Of a stretch of 64,000 bases of DNA, positions 36,209-44,978 are shown in pieces. The notes below the pieces were generated by a model. The model worked only from the letters and a program-made list of their open reading frames with translations, did no database searches and had not been told where the DNA came from. How positions within the stretch are numbered: position 1 is the first letter of the stretch; each line of letters opens with the position of its first letter. The translations under genes were made by a program, and so were the position numbers. Source of the stretch: Pseudomonadales bacterium (GTDB lineage Bacteria > Pseudomonadota > Gammaproteobacteria > Pseudomonadales > Azotimanducaceae). Where the stretch lies: NCBI GenBank assembly GCA_022448085.1, contig JAKUTH010000006.1, positions 1-64,000 of the forward strand. Reading direction: 5' to 3'.

Positions 36209-37080
36209 GAATCGAGAAACTCCCTTGCAACGTGAAGAAATCGCTCGAGTTGATCATGGTGAACCCAGTGGCCAGCGCCCTCGATTCCGGCAACAGACGA
36301 ATTGTTAAACGCCTTGGAGCGACCGTCATCTTGTGGATTCGATGCCCAAGATTCGGCCCCGTGTATCAATAGCGTCGGGCAATCAATTCGCGCATAAATT
36401 TTCCACGTTTCTTCCGGAGATAAGCCGATTGGCGCAAAGGCCCTTACATAGTTATCGAACTTCCAACTGTAACTGCCGTCTTCATTCTGATTGCTGCCAT
36501 GGATAGTGAGATGTCTGGCCTGGTCCTCACTCAAGTGAGGGTTTTCCGTCTGCATCCGTTGGAAGGCATCTTCTAGCGAGGCGTACCGCTTTGGCATGCG
36601 GCCTGAAAGCTGGCGTAGGTTTCCGACCCAAGCTTCCAGGCGTGCGTGAGGGCCTGTTTTCCCATACATATCGAACATCCCCGGGGGTGGCCCCATTCCC
36701 TCAATGGAAATCAATTTCGCGACGTTTTCTGGATAGATGCCCGAATACAGGAGCGAGATTGAACCACCTAACGAGTGTCCCATAATCACGGATGGAGTTG
36801 CTCGAGTCTGGTGAAGTAGCTGCGCGATATCGTAGACATAATCAATAATCGTATAGCTGCCACCAAGCATCCATTGGGAATCCCCGTGCCCCCGTAGATC
36901 TGGCGCGATGATGTGGTAGTCGTGTCGTAACTCATCAGCAACCCAATCCCAGTTTCGACAGTGATCGCGACCTCCATGGACCATCAGCAGGGTTGGTGCA
37001 TCTTCGTTGCCCCAGTCCACGTAGTGAAGGCGCAGTCTTTGAGAGAAATAAATGTGCGAAGTAGGACCACCTTTAGGCAT
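36205..37080 (-). CDS. Alpha/beta hydrolase
   Basis: 291 residues. HYVDWGNEDAPTLLMVHGG holds the oxyanion region, GHSLGGS the nucleophile Ser, and GAGHWVHHDQ the catalytic His near the end. It resembles the broad haloalkane-dehalogenase/epoxide-hydrolase-like group of alpha/beta enzymes; the substrate is unknown. The stop overlaps the fusion gene start, so the two are probably cotranscribed. Confidence 0.9.
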   Translation of the reverse strand: MPKGGPTSHIYFSQRLRLHYVDWGNEDAPTLLMVHGGRDHCRNWDWVADELRHDYHIIAPDLRGHGDSQWMLGGSYTIIDYVYDIAQLLHQTRATPSVIMGHSLGGSISLLYSGIYPENVAKLISIEGMGPPPGMFDMYGKTGPHARLEAWVGNLRQLSGRMPKRYASLEDAFQRMQTENPHLSEDQARHLTIHGSNQNEDGSYSWKFDNYVRAFAPIGLSPEETWKIYARIDCPTLLIHGAESWASNPQDDGRSKAFNNSSVAGIEGAGHWVHHDQLERFLHVAREFLDS

Positions 37081-37164
37081 CCGATCATTCTACCAGTCCT
37101 CCCCGTCGCTTCGGTTTGCATGTGCGATCCGACTGAGATGACGCCGGTATGATTCCCGTTTGGT

Positions 37165-39417
37165 CTAGGAGGGTCCGTCTCGTTTGCGAATGGCGAGGAG
37201 CATCTGCGCTCGAAGAGTGCGATAGACGTCGCCGCCAAAGCGTTCTTCTAGACGCGTTGCGTATCGCAGGGCCTCATCGAACGATTCTGCGTCTCGATAC
37301 ATGGTTGCGAGTAGCTCCAGTAAGATCCGATGGTCACCAAAGCGATCGACAGCCAATTCGGCGACCCCGATCGCCTGTTCTCGTCGGTTATTCGCGTTTA
37401 AGGCGAGGGCGTAGATATAGCCGTTTTGGAGTCCTTCGGGTTCGAGCTCGTAGCTACGTTGAAATTGATTTAATGCATCGCTGGACCTACCGCTGCGAAT
37501 TAACCACATTCCGTATGCTATTTGGACTTCTGCGATCGGAGGTTTGATCGCGATCGCTTTTTCCAGGAAATCGCCAGCCTCGGAATCCCGGCCAACCCGG
37601 CGATAAAGATCGGCTAGATTTACCAGGCCTGGAATCCACTCGGGCTCGATTGCGAGGGCGTTTCTTAGCTGTTTTTCGGCGGCGTCAAATTGACCGAGTG
37701 CAATAGAAATGGCCGCTAAATTGGTATGGGCCTCGGGTAGGTCGCTTTGTTGCGTCTGGATGGCCTTATATTCTTCGAGAACCGATAAAAGCAGGGCCCG
37801 TTCCGACGGTTCGGTGAAGTCGGAGAGATGCTCAACGGCAATTCGAGCCACGTCTGTTCGAATTGCCTTGATCGGGTCGCTCAGAAGGCGTTTGAGAGCG
37901 TCGTGACGTTTGTTTTGGCGCATGCGGCCGATGCTTTGCAATGCGTGCAATCGGACCAAGGGTTCGGGATCGTTGAGACCGACGGCGACCGCCTCTGCGG
38001 AGTAGCCTAGCTCGTAGCCGCCAAGTAGCAGCAAGGCATTGGCCCTCGCCATCGGGGGCTGTCCTTGATCCTTGGCTAGTTCGGCTAGGTCGCGCTCAGC
38101 ATCGAAATGTCGTCGACTTCCCGACAGTAGCGTTTCGGAAAAATGTGATCGACGACGGCTACCGTGATACTGAATGATTTGTTGCATTGCCCATTCGTCA
38201 CCTTCGTCGTGGCAGTTGGAACAGGCATTTGGAGTTCCATATTTGATGCTGAGGTCGGGCCTGGGCACACGTAGGCTATGGTCGTGTCGATCGTCGATTT
38301 GCATGTATGTGCGCTTTGGCATGTGACAGTCAACGCACTCAATTGGGGTCACTGGGTGCATATGATGATGGGGGGTATCGAAATTCCCTAAAGCGTCTTG
38401 GAAATTGTTGGGCGGATTTTCGTTGTGGCAGCGAAGGCATAACGCGTTACCGCTTGACTGTAACCGCGCCGAGTGTGGTGCGTGACAGTCCGAACACGTG
38501 ACGCCGGCCATATGCATGCGGCTTTGGAGGAATGAGCCATAAACGTACACTTCGTCGCGGATCTGTCCGTCATCGAAATACAAAGGCCCTATCGTTGGCG
38601 CCGGCACGTAATAATCGAGCAGTTGATTGGGGGGTTGAAACCCCTCTGCGATTTGACTGCGCCTGCTGTGACACGGCGCACATGCTACGTCGGCATACGG
38701 TTTGGAGGTATCGTTCGTATGGGGTAGCCCGGCACCATGACAAGCCTCGCACGCTACGTTATGTGCATCGAATCGTGTTTCATAACCACCCTTTGCCAAC
38801 CCGACCTGCACGTTGGTGGAATGACAATCTGCACACTGCCTATTCCAATTGAAGCCGCGGCTAGCCCAATGTACGCCTTCGGGCACTGTTTCAACTCCCG
38901 AACTTGCGCTTCGATGTTCAAAAACCGGGGATAGATGGAACCATCGTTGCCGTTGGGTGTCCCAGGCAATATCGAACGCCTGATAGCGGCCGTCGTCAAG
39001 TTCGATGAGGTATTGTTGCAGGGGATCCACGCCGAACGTATAGGCGATGGTGAATTCCTTGTACGTACCTTCTGCTGCTTTCGTTCGGACGATGTAGCGA
39101 CCATCAATTTTCCTAAACAGGGTTTCAATGCCACCATGCGAAAATGCCGCTTCGTCGAAGTTACCTAAAACGCTTTCGGATGTGGCCGGTTGCATGGACA
39201 TTGCGTGGTGCGATGTCAGCCATGATTGATACTGGGTTGCGTGACATGTGCCGCAAGAATCAGAGCCCACGTATTCAGTTAACGCCGACGACCTTTTCAG
39301 GTGATCGTCGGGCAGTTCACAGCCCCCGAGAAAAAAGGCTGCTGAAGCCAAAGCAACTAACGAGGGATTAAGGTTCTTTACCCTCTGCGTCCTCAATTGC
39401 CTCCGGTTCTTCTTCAT
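37165..39417 (-). CDS. Octaheme c-type cytochrome lipoprotein with HEAT and TPR repeats
   Basis: ATG 39417 (MKKNRRQLRTQRVKN) gives 750 residues and a lipoprotein-like signal ending FFLGGC. Eight CxxCH heme motifs follow: CGTCH, CADCH, CEACH, CAPCH, CSDCH, CLRCH, CVDCH and CSNCH. The C-terminal half has HEAT-like then TPR repeats (EAHTNLAAISIALGQFDAAE and others). It would be a periplasmic or outer-membrane-anchored electron-transfer protein with a protein-binding arm. The partner and redox role are unknown. Its 5' end overlaps the acidic-tail protein gene by about 50 bases in another frame. Confidence 0.85.
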   Translation of the reverse strand: MKKNRRQLRTQRVKNLNPSLVALASAAFFLGGCELPDDHLKRSSALTEYVGSDSCGTCHATQYQSWLTSHHAMSMQPATSESVLGNFDEAAFSHGGIETLFRKIDGRYIVRTKAAEGTYKEFTIAYTFGVDPLQQYLIELDDGRYQAFDIAWDTQRQRWFHLSPVFEHRSASSGVETVPEGVHWASRGFNWNRQCADCHSTNVQVGLAKGGYETRFDAHNVACEACHGAGLPHTNDTSKPYADVACAPCHSRRSQIAEGFQPPNQLLDYYVPAPTIGPLYFDDGQIRDEVYVYGSFLQSRMHMAGVTCSDCHAPHSARLQSSGNALCLRCHNENPPNNFQDALGNFDTPHHHMHPVTPIECVDCHMPKRTYMQIDDRHDHSLRVPRPDLSIKYGTPNACSNCHDEGDEWAMQQIIQYHGSRRRSHFSETLLSGSRRHFDAERDLAELAKDQGQPPMARANALLLLGGYELGYSAEAVAVGLNDPEPLVRLHALQSIGRMRQNKRHDALKRLLSDPIKAIRTDVARIAVEHLSDFTEPSERALLLSVLEEYKAIQTQQSDLPEAHTNLAAISIALGQFDAAEKQLRNALAIEPEWIPGLVNLADLYRRVGRDSEAGDFLEKAIAIKPPIAEVQIAYGMWLIRSGRSSDALNQFQRSYELEPEGLQNGYIYALALNANNRREQAIGVAELAVDRFGDHRILLELLATMYRDAESFDEALRYATRLEERFGGDVYRTLRAQMLLAIRKRDGPS

Positions 39418-39862
39418 CAGTGGTATCAGCATTAGCAACATCGTCCGACGAATCGGATGCAGTGGATGTCTCTGAATCTTCCTCGTCACTCGCGTCAGCG
39501 GTTTCCTCGGGTGCAGAGTCTTCGGCTTCGGTCGCGCTAGACGATTCCTCTTGTGGGTTGGCAGCTTCCTCTATCTCCGGTTCTTCCGCTTCTGAATCGA
39601 TGGAACCTGGGGCGTCATCGATGGGGCTATCCTCTTCAGCGACCGCTATATCGGGGGTAGCGGCGACCTCCGTGTCGTCGGCCGCTTCGCCGGCATCCAC
39701 GTCTGGCTCAGGTGGAAGGGTTGTTTCAATTAGGCCTTCGGCTAAGAGGATCCGAGTTTTAGAGATACCGTTGATCCAATCGTGATCGGTGTTTTTTACG
39801 CCGTAACGACCGGAACGTTTCAGGTAAACAATGTATTCGTCCGTCTTTTTAATGAGCTTCAT
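39368..39862 (-). CDS. Small protein with conserved N-terminal domain and long acidic tail
   Basis: 164 residues from ATG 39862 (MKLIKKTDEYIVYLKRSGRY). The first 45 residues form a basic, structured-looking domain with the stretch HDWINGISKTRILLAEGLI. The remaining roughly 115 residues are almost all Glu, Asp, Ala, Ser and Thr, hence disordered and highly acidic. Similar basic-domain-plus-acidic-tail proteins are, as I recall, uncharacterised in Gammaproteobacteria. It overlaps the cytochrome gene and is probably cotranscribed with it. Confidence 0.72.
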   Translation of the reverse strand: MKLIKKTDEYIVYLKRSGRYGVKNTDHDWINGISKTRILLAEGLIETTLPPEPDVDAGEAADDTEVAATPDIAVAEEDSPIDDAPGSIDSEAEEPEIEEAANPQEESSSATEAEDSAPEETADASDEEDSETSTASDSSDDVANADTTDEEEPEAIEDAEGKEP

Positions 39863-39933
39863 GAACGTTGGTCCTGAAATCAAACCGCCAGAGTTTACGT
39901 GTGCGCGTCGCGGCTGGCCAATGTTGCTGGACG

Positions 39934-40776
39934 CTAGGGGTAACCAGCTCCAGCTACCGACACAGGTACTGTTTCAACGCGTGCTCCACGTAGTGCGCGG
40001 CACTCCGCGGGTGAGGATGTAGGTGACGTCATCACAAAAAGTAACGGTGTATCCGTCCCGCCGATCATGCAAGCGTATGCGCCTTGGTCGACCTGAATGC
40101 GCTCAAGGACCTCGCCCCCTTCGGCGAGCCGAAGGCACTCATTCGTTGGGGGCGATGCAACCCAGATAGCACCCTGGGCATCTAGACATATGCCGTCTGG
40201 CGCCGTGCCGGCTGGTAGCTGCCCCCACAGTCGGCGATTCTCCAGGTCCCCATTGGCGACGATATCAAATGCGGTAAGGCGGCCCGCAAACGTTTCCGCA
40301 ACCACGAGGGTCGCGCCATCGGGTGTGATGACCGTCCCATTGGGGAAGGATAAGTGGTCCGCGACGACACGGGATTTGCCGTCCGTCTCGATTGCGATCA
40401 AGGATGCGTGGTTGAAACTCGCGCCGCCGTTAAGGTCGAAGCCAAAGTGACCCACGTATGCCCGCCCCGTGGAATCGACGATCATGTCATTACACTCGAA
40501 AGGCGCGAATGCAGACAGATCCGCATGTTCGGACAAGACAGAGCCGTCGAACAGGAGGATTCGACGGTCAAGCATGGAAACAATCAGTAAGTCGCCGTTC
40601 GGTAACCATCCAAGTCCGGAGGGTCGGTTTTCGACTTCGACTACGCTGCTAACCCGTCCGGTCTCCGCAACAGTTTTTACTTGCTGGTCGTGCATGTCGG
40701 AAAAATAAAAGCGGCCATCGTGCCAGCGGGGCCCTTCTCCGAAACAGATGTCGTCTGCGAGAACCTGGGTTGCCAT
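39934..40776 (-). CDS. SMP-30/gluconolactonase/LRE family protein
   Basis: 280 residues, a six-bladed propeller. The metal-site Glu appears in CFGEGPRWHDGRFYFSD, with later stretches SGLGWLPNGDLLIV, APDGICLDAQGAIWVA and LSFPNGTVITPDG. It hydrolyses sugar or other lactones in the cytoplasm; substrate unknown. It is divergent to the thiolase gene over about 210 bases that contain competing hairpins. Confidence 0.92.
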   Translation of the reverse strand: MATQVLADDICFGEGPRWHDGRFYFSDMHDQQVKTVAETGRVSSVVEVENRPSGLGWLPNGDLLIVSMLDRRILLFDGSVLSEHADLSAFAPFECNDMIVDSTGRAYVGHFGFDLNGGASFNHASLIAIETDGKSRVVADHLSFPNGTVITPDGATLVVAETFAGRLTAFDIVANGDLENRRLWGQLPAGTAPDGICLDAQGAIWVASPPTNECLRLAEGGEVLERIQVDQGAYACMIGGTDTPLLFVMTSPTSSPAECRALRGARVETVPVSVAGAGYP

Positions 40777-40848
40777 TTGTTGTCCTGAACCGTTTAGGGA
40801 GAATCATAGCTTGCAAATGAGTTAAGGTTCCACCTCAGGATTGGCTAA

Positions 40849-40888
40849 AACCCTTGTAACTAAAGGGTTATAAGCTTTTCACAAGGGT
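40849..40888. promoter_or_regulatory. Alternative hairpins in the SMP-30/thiolase intergenic region
   Basis: The arm ACCCTTGT (40850-40857) can pair either with AAGGGTT (40863-40869, as AACCCTT/AAGGGTT) or with ACAAGGGT (40881-40888). The two pairings exclude each other. This may be a regulator binding region with repeated half-sites or a small RNA switch before the thiolase gene. The function is not known. Confidence 0.35.
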
Positions 40889-40984
40889 AGAGCGCCAAGG
40901 TAGTAACAGCGTGCTACACTCAATCGGTTTTCGGTTTGAACAATTCAAGCTGACGTAAATTGGGCCTATGGGGGAAATATAAAA

Positions 40985-42169
40985 ATGACTGACGTGGTAG
41001 TCGTAGACAGTGTCCGCACCGGACTTGCTAAGTCCTTTCGCGGCAGCTTCAACCTGACGCGTTCCGATGACATGCTCGCGCACTGCATCGATTCGCTTCT
41101 TGAAAGAAACCCAAGTGTATCGGCTGAGGAAGTCGAAGACGTGGTTGTTGGTGCAGCGAGTCATGCGGGCGAACAAGATGGGAATTTAGCGCGGCTTGCG
41201 GTAGTGCTTTCAAAACTACCGATCACAACTGCGGGTATGACGATCAACCGATTCTGTTCATCAGGACTCCAATCCATCGCCATTGCTGCAAATCAAATTG
41301 CGTCCGGCCAATCACAGGTCGCGATTGCGGGCGGTGTAGATTCAATCTCGATGAGAAATCGTCAAACCACTGGTAAAGCGGAACAGAACAAACGCCTGAT
41401 CGAAGAGAAACCCGAAGTTTTTATGGCGATGGGTAACACGGCTGAAGTGGTCGCGCGTCGATATCAGGTGACGCGAGAAATGCAGGATGTATATGCGCTG
41501 CAGAGCCAACAACGCTACGCCAACGCCGTTGAACAAGGCTGGATTTCCGAAGAAATCGTTCCGATGAACGCGACGATGCTTAAGGTTGACAAGGAGACAG
41601 GCGACGAGAGCCGAGTTGAAGTGAGTGTTGACAAGGACGAGTGTAATCGTCCTCAAACCACGCTCGAAGGCTTGAGTGGTCTAGCACCAGCTTTTGAAGA
41701 AGATGGAACGGTCACTGCAGGTAATGCGTCGCAACTTTCCGACGGTGCTTCCATGACGATGCTCATGAGCTCGGATCGTGCGGCCCAATTAGGAATTGAG
41801 CCGATTGGTATTTATCGCGGCTTTACGGTTGCTGCATGCGAACCAGATGAGATGGGTATTGGTCCGGTGTTTGCAATCCCGCGGCTGCTGCAGAATGCGG
41901 GTCTCAAGCAGGACGACATCGATGTATGGGAGCTTAATGAAGCGTTTGCTTCGCAGTGCGTCTATTGTCGAGATCAACTCGATATCGATAATGAAAAGTA
42001 CAACGTTAATGGCGGCAGTATCAGCATTGGCCATCCGTTTGGAATGACTGGATCACGGTGCACGGGTGCTGTGCTTCGCGAATTGCAACGACGGGAACAA
42101 CGCTACGGTGTTGTAACCATGTGCATTGGTGGTGGCCAAGGAGCTGCGGGTCTGTTTGAGCGTGCTTGA
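40985..42169 (+). CDS. Acetyl-CoA acetyltransferase (thiolase)
   Basis: 394 residues. The nucleophile Cys lies in NRFCSSGLQSIAIAA (about residue 90), the catalytic His in GGSISIGHPFGMTGSR, and the second Cys in CIGGGQGAAG. Degradative or biosynthetic thiolases are not separable by eye; the length fits both. It splits or joins acetyl-CoA and acyl-CoA units. The start follows a weak Shine-Dalgarno (GGGGGAA). No 3-hydroxyacyl-CoA dehydrogenase is adjacent, which argues against a complete fad operon. Confidence 0.95.
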   Translation: MTDVVVVDSVRTGLAKSFRGSFNLTRSDDMLAHCIDSLLERNPSVSAEEVEDVVVGAASHAGEQDGNLARLAVVLSKLPITTAGMTINRFCSSGLQSIAIAANQIASGQSQVAIAGGVDSISMRNRQTTGKAEQNKRLIEEKPEVFMAMGNTAEVVARRYQVTREMQDVYALQSQQRYANAVEQGWISEEIVPMNATMLKVDKETGDESRVEVSVDKDECNRPQTTLEGLSGLAPAFEEDGTVTAGNASQLSDGASMTMLMSSDRAAQLGIEPIGIYRGFTVAACEPDEMGIGPVFAIPRLLQNAGLKQDDIDVWELNEAFASQCVYCRDQLDIDNEKYNVNGGSISIGHPFGMTGSRCTGAVLRELQRREQRYGVVTMCIGGGQGAAGLFERA

Positions 42170-42296
42170 CGAGTGAGACGTACGGTGGACTAGGCGTATA
42201 TATATGGACTGCCGTACGGTTACTTCGCCATGACATCCATGGGAATCGCGTACTAAGGCGCGAGGCGCATGGGAGAGGTCGAGGACCTTGGGTTGG

Positions 42297-42749
42297 ATGG
42301 TTAAATCGACGTTTATGCGACGGTTGGTCGGTGTCGCGGTTGCCCCGGTGCTTGCGTGGTTTTCGCACGCCGAGATCCCATTGCTTATTCCACCGGAGAA
42401 CGGCGTCGATACAGTAACCGCAAATGCGAGGCCGTCCTTTATTGACTATACCGATGCCGAATTAACCGAAATTGCGGGTCGGATTAGAGCCTTAAACGCC
42501 GCCGAGCGTCGTGGTCTGATTACAGAGATGCGAAAACGCATGGCTGCCAGCGGGCTGAAACCCAAGATCGAAGCCCATTTCGGACGAATCATTCGAAGTG
42601 CAGACGGGACCGTCACGCAGGTCGAGTCTATTCGCGTCATTCGGCAGGGTGAATACGGTCGCGGTCGGGGTGAGGACGCGGTGATGGAAGCCAATTCTGA
42701 AATTCAGAACGCTACGAAGACCGGCGCGATCGAAGATAAAACGCCATAG
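42297..42749 (+). CDS. Secreted protein of unknown function
   Basis: ATG 42297 was chosen over an upstream in-frame TTG. A signal peptide (MVKSTFMRRLVGVAVAP, hydrophobic, cleaved near SHA/E) precedes roughly 125 mature residues with a helical, charged middle (DYTDAELTEIAGRIRAL, ERRGLITEMRKRM). I do not recognise the family. It lies just before an OmpR/EnvZ-type two-component pair (117 bases), so it could be a periplasmic partner or a target of that system; the spacing does not prove cotranscription. Confidence 0.65.
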   Translation: MVKSTFMRRLVGVAVAPVLAWFSHAEIPLLIPPENGVDTVTANARPSFIDYTDAELTEIAGRIRALNAAERRGLITEMRKRMAASGLKPKIEAHFGRIIRSADGTVTQVESIRVIRQGEYGRGRGEDAVMEANSEIQNATKTGAIEDKTP

Positions 42750-42866
42750 ATATTCGGATGTCGACGCGATCTATATCGACGGCTAATACCGAGTGCCAAC
42801 TCAGCTCTTCCGTGGCATGCGCTGGCATCTGCGCGTTTATTTGTCTTCCGACTAAGGTGTCGCTAC

Positions 42867-43562
42867 ATGGCTGAAGCGGCGAAGCTACTGCTTGTCGATG
42901 ATGACCCCGAATTACGTGAGCTGATTGGGGCGTACCTGACAAAACAGGGGTTTGACGTCAAGACCGTGGCAAACGGTCGGGAAATGGATGACGTGTTACA
43001 ACGTCATGGAATCGATCTCGTGCTCCTTGATCTGATGTTACCTGGTGAAGATGGGCTTTCGATTGCGAAAAGACTCAAGAAGACTGGAGGCTTGCCTATC
43101 ATCATGATTTCGGCGCAGGGACAAGACGTGGACCGGATCGTCGGCTTAGAGATCGGTGCGGATGATTACCTCGGGAAACCATTCAATCCGCGTGAACTTC
43201 TAGCTCGAATTCGCGCCGTGATGCGACGTAGTCAGGGGTCATCTGCAGCATCTGAAATGGTCGAATTTGGAGAGTTTGTACTCGATCGCAAAGCCCGCCG
43301 TCTGACCTGCGCTGGTCGCAATGTTCAACTCACCTCTGGCGAATTTGACCTTCTTGGGATTTTCGTTGATTACCCGGATACCGTCATGGATCGAGACAAG
43401 ATCCTCGATCTCTTGACGGGAGCTGACCGCTCTCCCTTCGATCGAAGTATCGATGTACGCATCACGCGACTTAGAAGCAAGATTGAAGCGGACCCTTCTG
43501 CACCTGCATATATAAGGACTATCTGGGGCAAAGGCTATATGTTCTGCCCCGATGCAACCTAA
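42867..43562 (+). CDS. OmpR-family response regulator
   Basis: 231 residues. The receiver domain has the acidic pocket DDD near residue 12, the phospho-acceptor Asp55 in LVLLDLMLPGEDG and Lys104 in DDYLGKPFNP. A winged-helix DNA-binding domain follows (SGEFDLLGIFVDYPDTVMDR, RSIDVRITRLRSKIE). It would activate or repress target promoters after phosphorylation by the kinase encoded next, whose ATG overlaps its stop (TAATG, 43560-43564). Confidence 0.96.
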   Translation: MAEAAKLLLVDDDPELRELIGAYLTKQGFDVKTVANGREMDDVLQRHGIDLVLLDLMLPGEDGLSIAKRLKKTGGLPIIMISAQGQDVDRIVGLEIGADDYLGKPFNPRELLARIRAVMRRSQGSSAASEMVEFGEFVLDRKARRLTCAGRNVQLTSGEFDLLGIFVDYPDTVMDRDKILDLLTGADRSPFDRSIDVRITRLRSKIEADPSAPAYIRTIWGKGYMFCPDAT

Positions 43563-44845
43563 TGGCCCGTACAGGCTCGCTCCGCGCGCGAACTAACAGC
43601 GTTCTCGGACTTTCGGCAATTGCAATCGCGATCATCGCGGTGGTCGCATTAGATACTTTTGTGACAACGCCTATCACGGAACGTGCAGCTAGTGATGAAG
43701 CCGGACTTCTCGTTCTTTCCGCGCAAACGTGGGTCGAACTTCTCCCGGATCGGCGCCCTCATTTTGAGCTGGAACTTTTGATCAATCACGATCTCACAAT
43801 TAGCGGCGAGAATCGCGATCTACCTGCCGTACTGCCGGGGAACGAATACCACGAAATACTTGTGAAGGAGATAGGAGCGCGGGTTGGTGAAACGGTGGTT
43901 TTGCTGGAAGGAGACGATCTGTTGTGGGTGAATGTCCCAACAGAAAGTGGGCTAGCCCCCCAGATTGGTTTCGCTTCCCAACGCGGGAATGTTCAACCGG
44001 GTTACGTTGCGTTGTTAATTCTTGTCGCCGGTACGATTGTTGTTTTCGGGACTTCCTTTTTGATGGTCCGCTGGGTGGCAGATCCGCTTAATCGAGCGGC
44101 GAAAGCAGCACAGTCGTTCCGCGGAGCGACTGGGTTCGTTCCATTACCCGAAGAAGGACCTAGAGAACTGGTTTCATTGGCTTCAAGTTTTAACGATATG
44201 GCTCACGAGATTATGTCGCTCATGGCGAATCGAACAACATTGTTGGCAGGCGTGTCTCATGATTTAAGAACGCCACTTGCCCGAATGCGTTTCGCGCTCG
44301 AGCTTTTACCGGAAGGTGTAGATCAAAACCTGGTTGACCGGCTTGATCGTAATCTCGGAGCTATGGATGAACTCATCGAAGACGCGCTGAGATTCGCCAG
44401 AGGAACCCAGGAAGCGAGTGTCGAGATTGAGCTGCGAGAGTTTCTTCGGTCGGTGGTTAATGGAGTGGATAAGACAATCTCATTTACATGGGAAGGAGAT
44501 GAAGAAGTAATCGTGAATACGGCGCTAGGAGCTCTTGAGCGAGTGTTCAACAATCTTCTCGCAAATGCTCTGCAGCATGGTGGAACAACAGAAGTACGAG
44601 TCGACGCTGGGGAGAATATCGATATCCATGTGATCGATAATGGTCCGGGCATACCCGCGCAAGATCGAGAGAAGGTGTTCCAACCTTTTTATCGAATTGA
44701 AGGCTCGCGGAGCCGCCATACTGGCGGAAGCGGCTTAGGTCTTGCGATTGTCCATCAGCTATGTCAGGCGCACGGATGGCGAATCGAGCTGTCCGATGGC
44801 GATGCAGGTGGGACCGACGCGCGCTTGACGCTACCAACTGCCTAG
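43562..44845 (+). CDS. EnvZ-like sensor histidine kinase
   Basis: 427 residues. Two membrane helices (about 14-32 and 149-170) bracket a periplasmic sensor region of about 115 residues. A HAMP linker (about 170-222) and the H-box LLAGVSHDLRTPLARMRF (His233) follow, then N-box NNLLANALQHGG, G1 IDNGPGIPAQDR and G2 GGSGLGLAIVHQ. It phosphorylates the OmpR-family regulator next door. The periplasmic part shows no ligand-specific motif, so the signal is unknown. Confidence 0.95.
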   Translation: MARTGSLRARTNSVLGLSAIAIAIIAVVALDTFVTTPITERAASDEAGLLVLSAQTWVELLPDRRPHFELELLINHDLTISGENRDLPAVLPGNEYHEILVKEIGARVGETVVLLEGDDLLWVNVPTESGLAPQIGFASQRGNVQPGYVALLILVAGTIVVFGTSFLMVRWVADPLNRAAKAAQSFRGATGFVPLPEEGPRELVSLASSFNDMAHEIMSLMANRTTLLAGVSHDLRTPLARMRFALELLPEGVDQNLVDRLDRNLGAMDELIEDALRFARGTQEASVEIELREFLRSVVNGVDKTISFTWEGDEEVIVNTALGALERVFNNLLANALQHGGTTEVRVDAGENIDIHVIDNGPGIPAQDREKVFQPFYRIEGSRSRHTGGSGLGLAIVHQLCQAHGWRIELSDGDAGGTDARLTLPTA

Positions 44846-44978
44846 AAGGGCCGTTGGGCGCATGCTGGTACAATCGAACTGATAATCCGATGTTCGGTGA
44901 CTTGACGAGGAATCTCGGTCGAACGGGTTTCGAGAGCACGCGGGTAGGGTTCTAAAAGAACGACGATTCGGAACAAGA

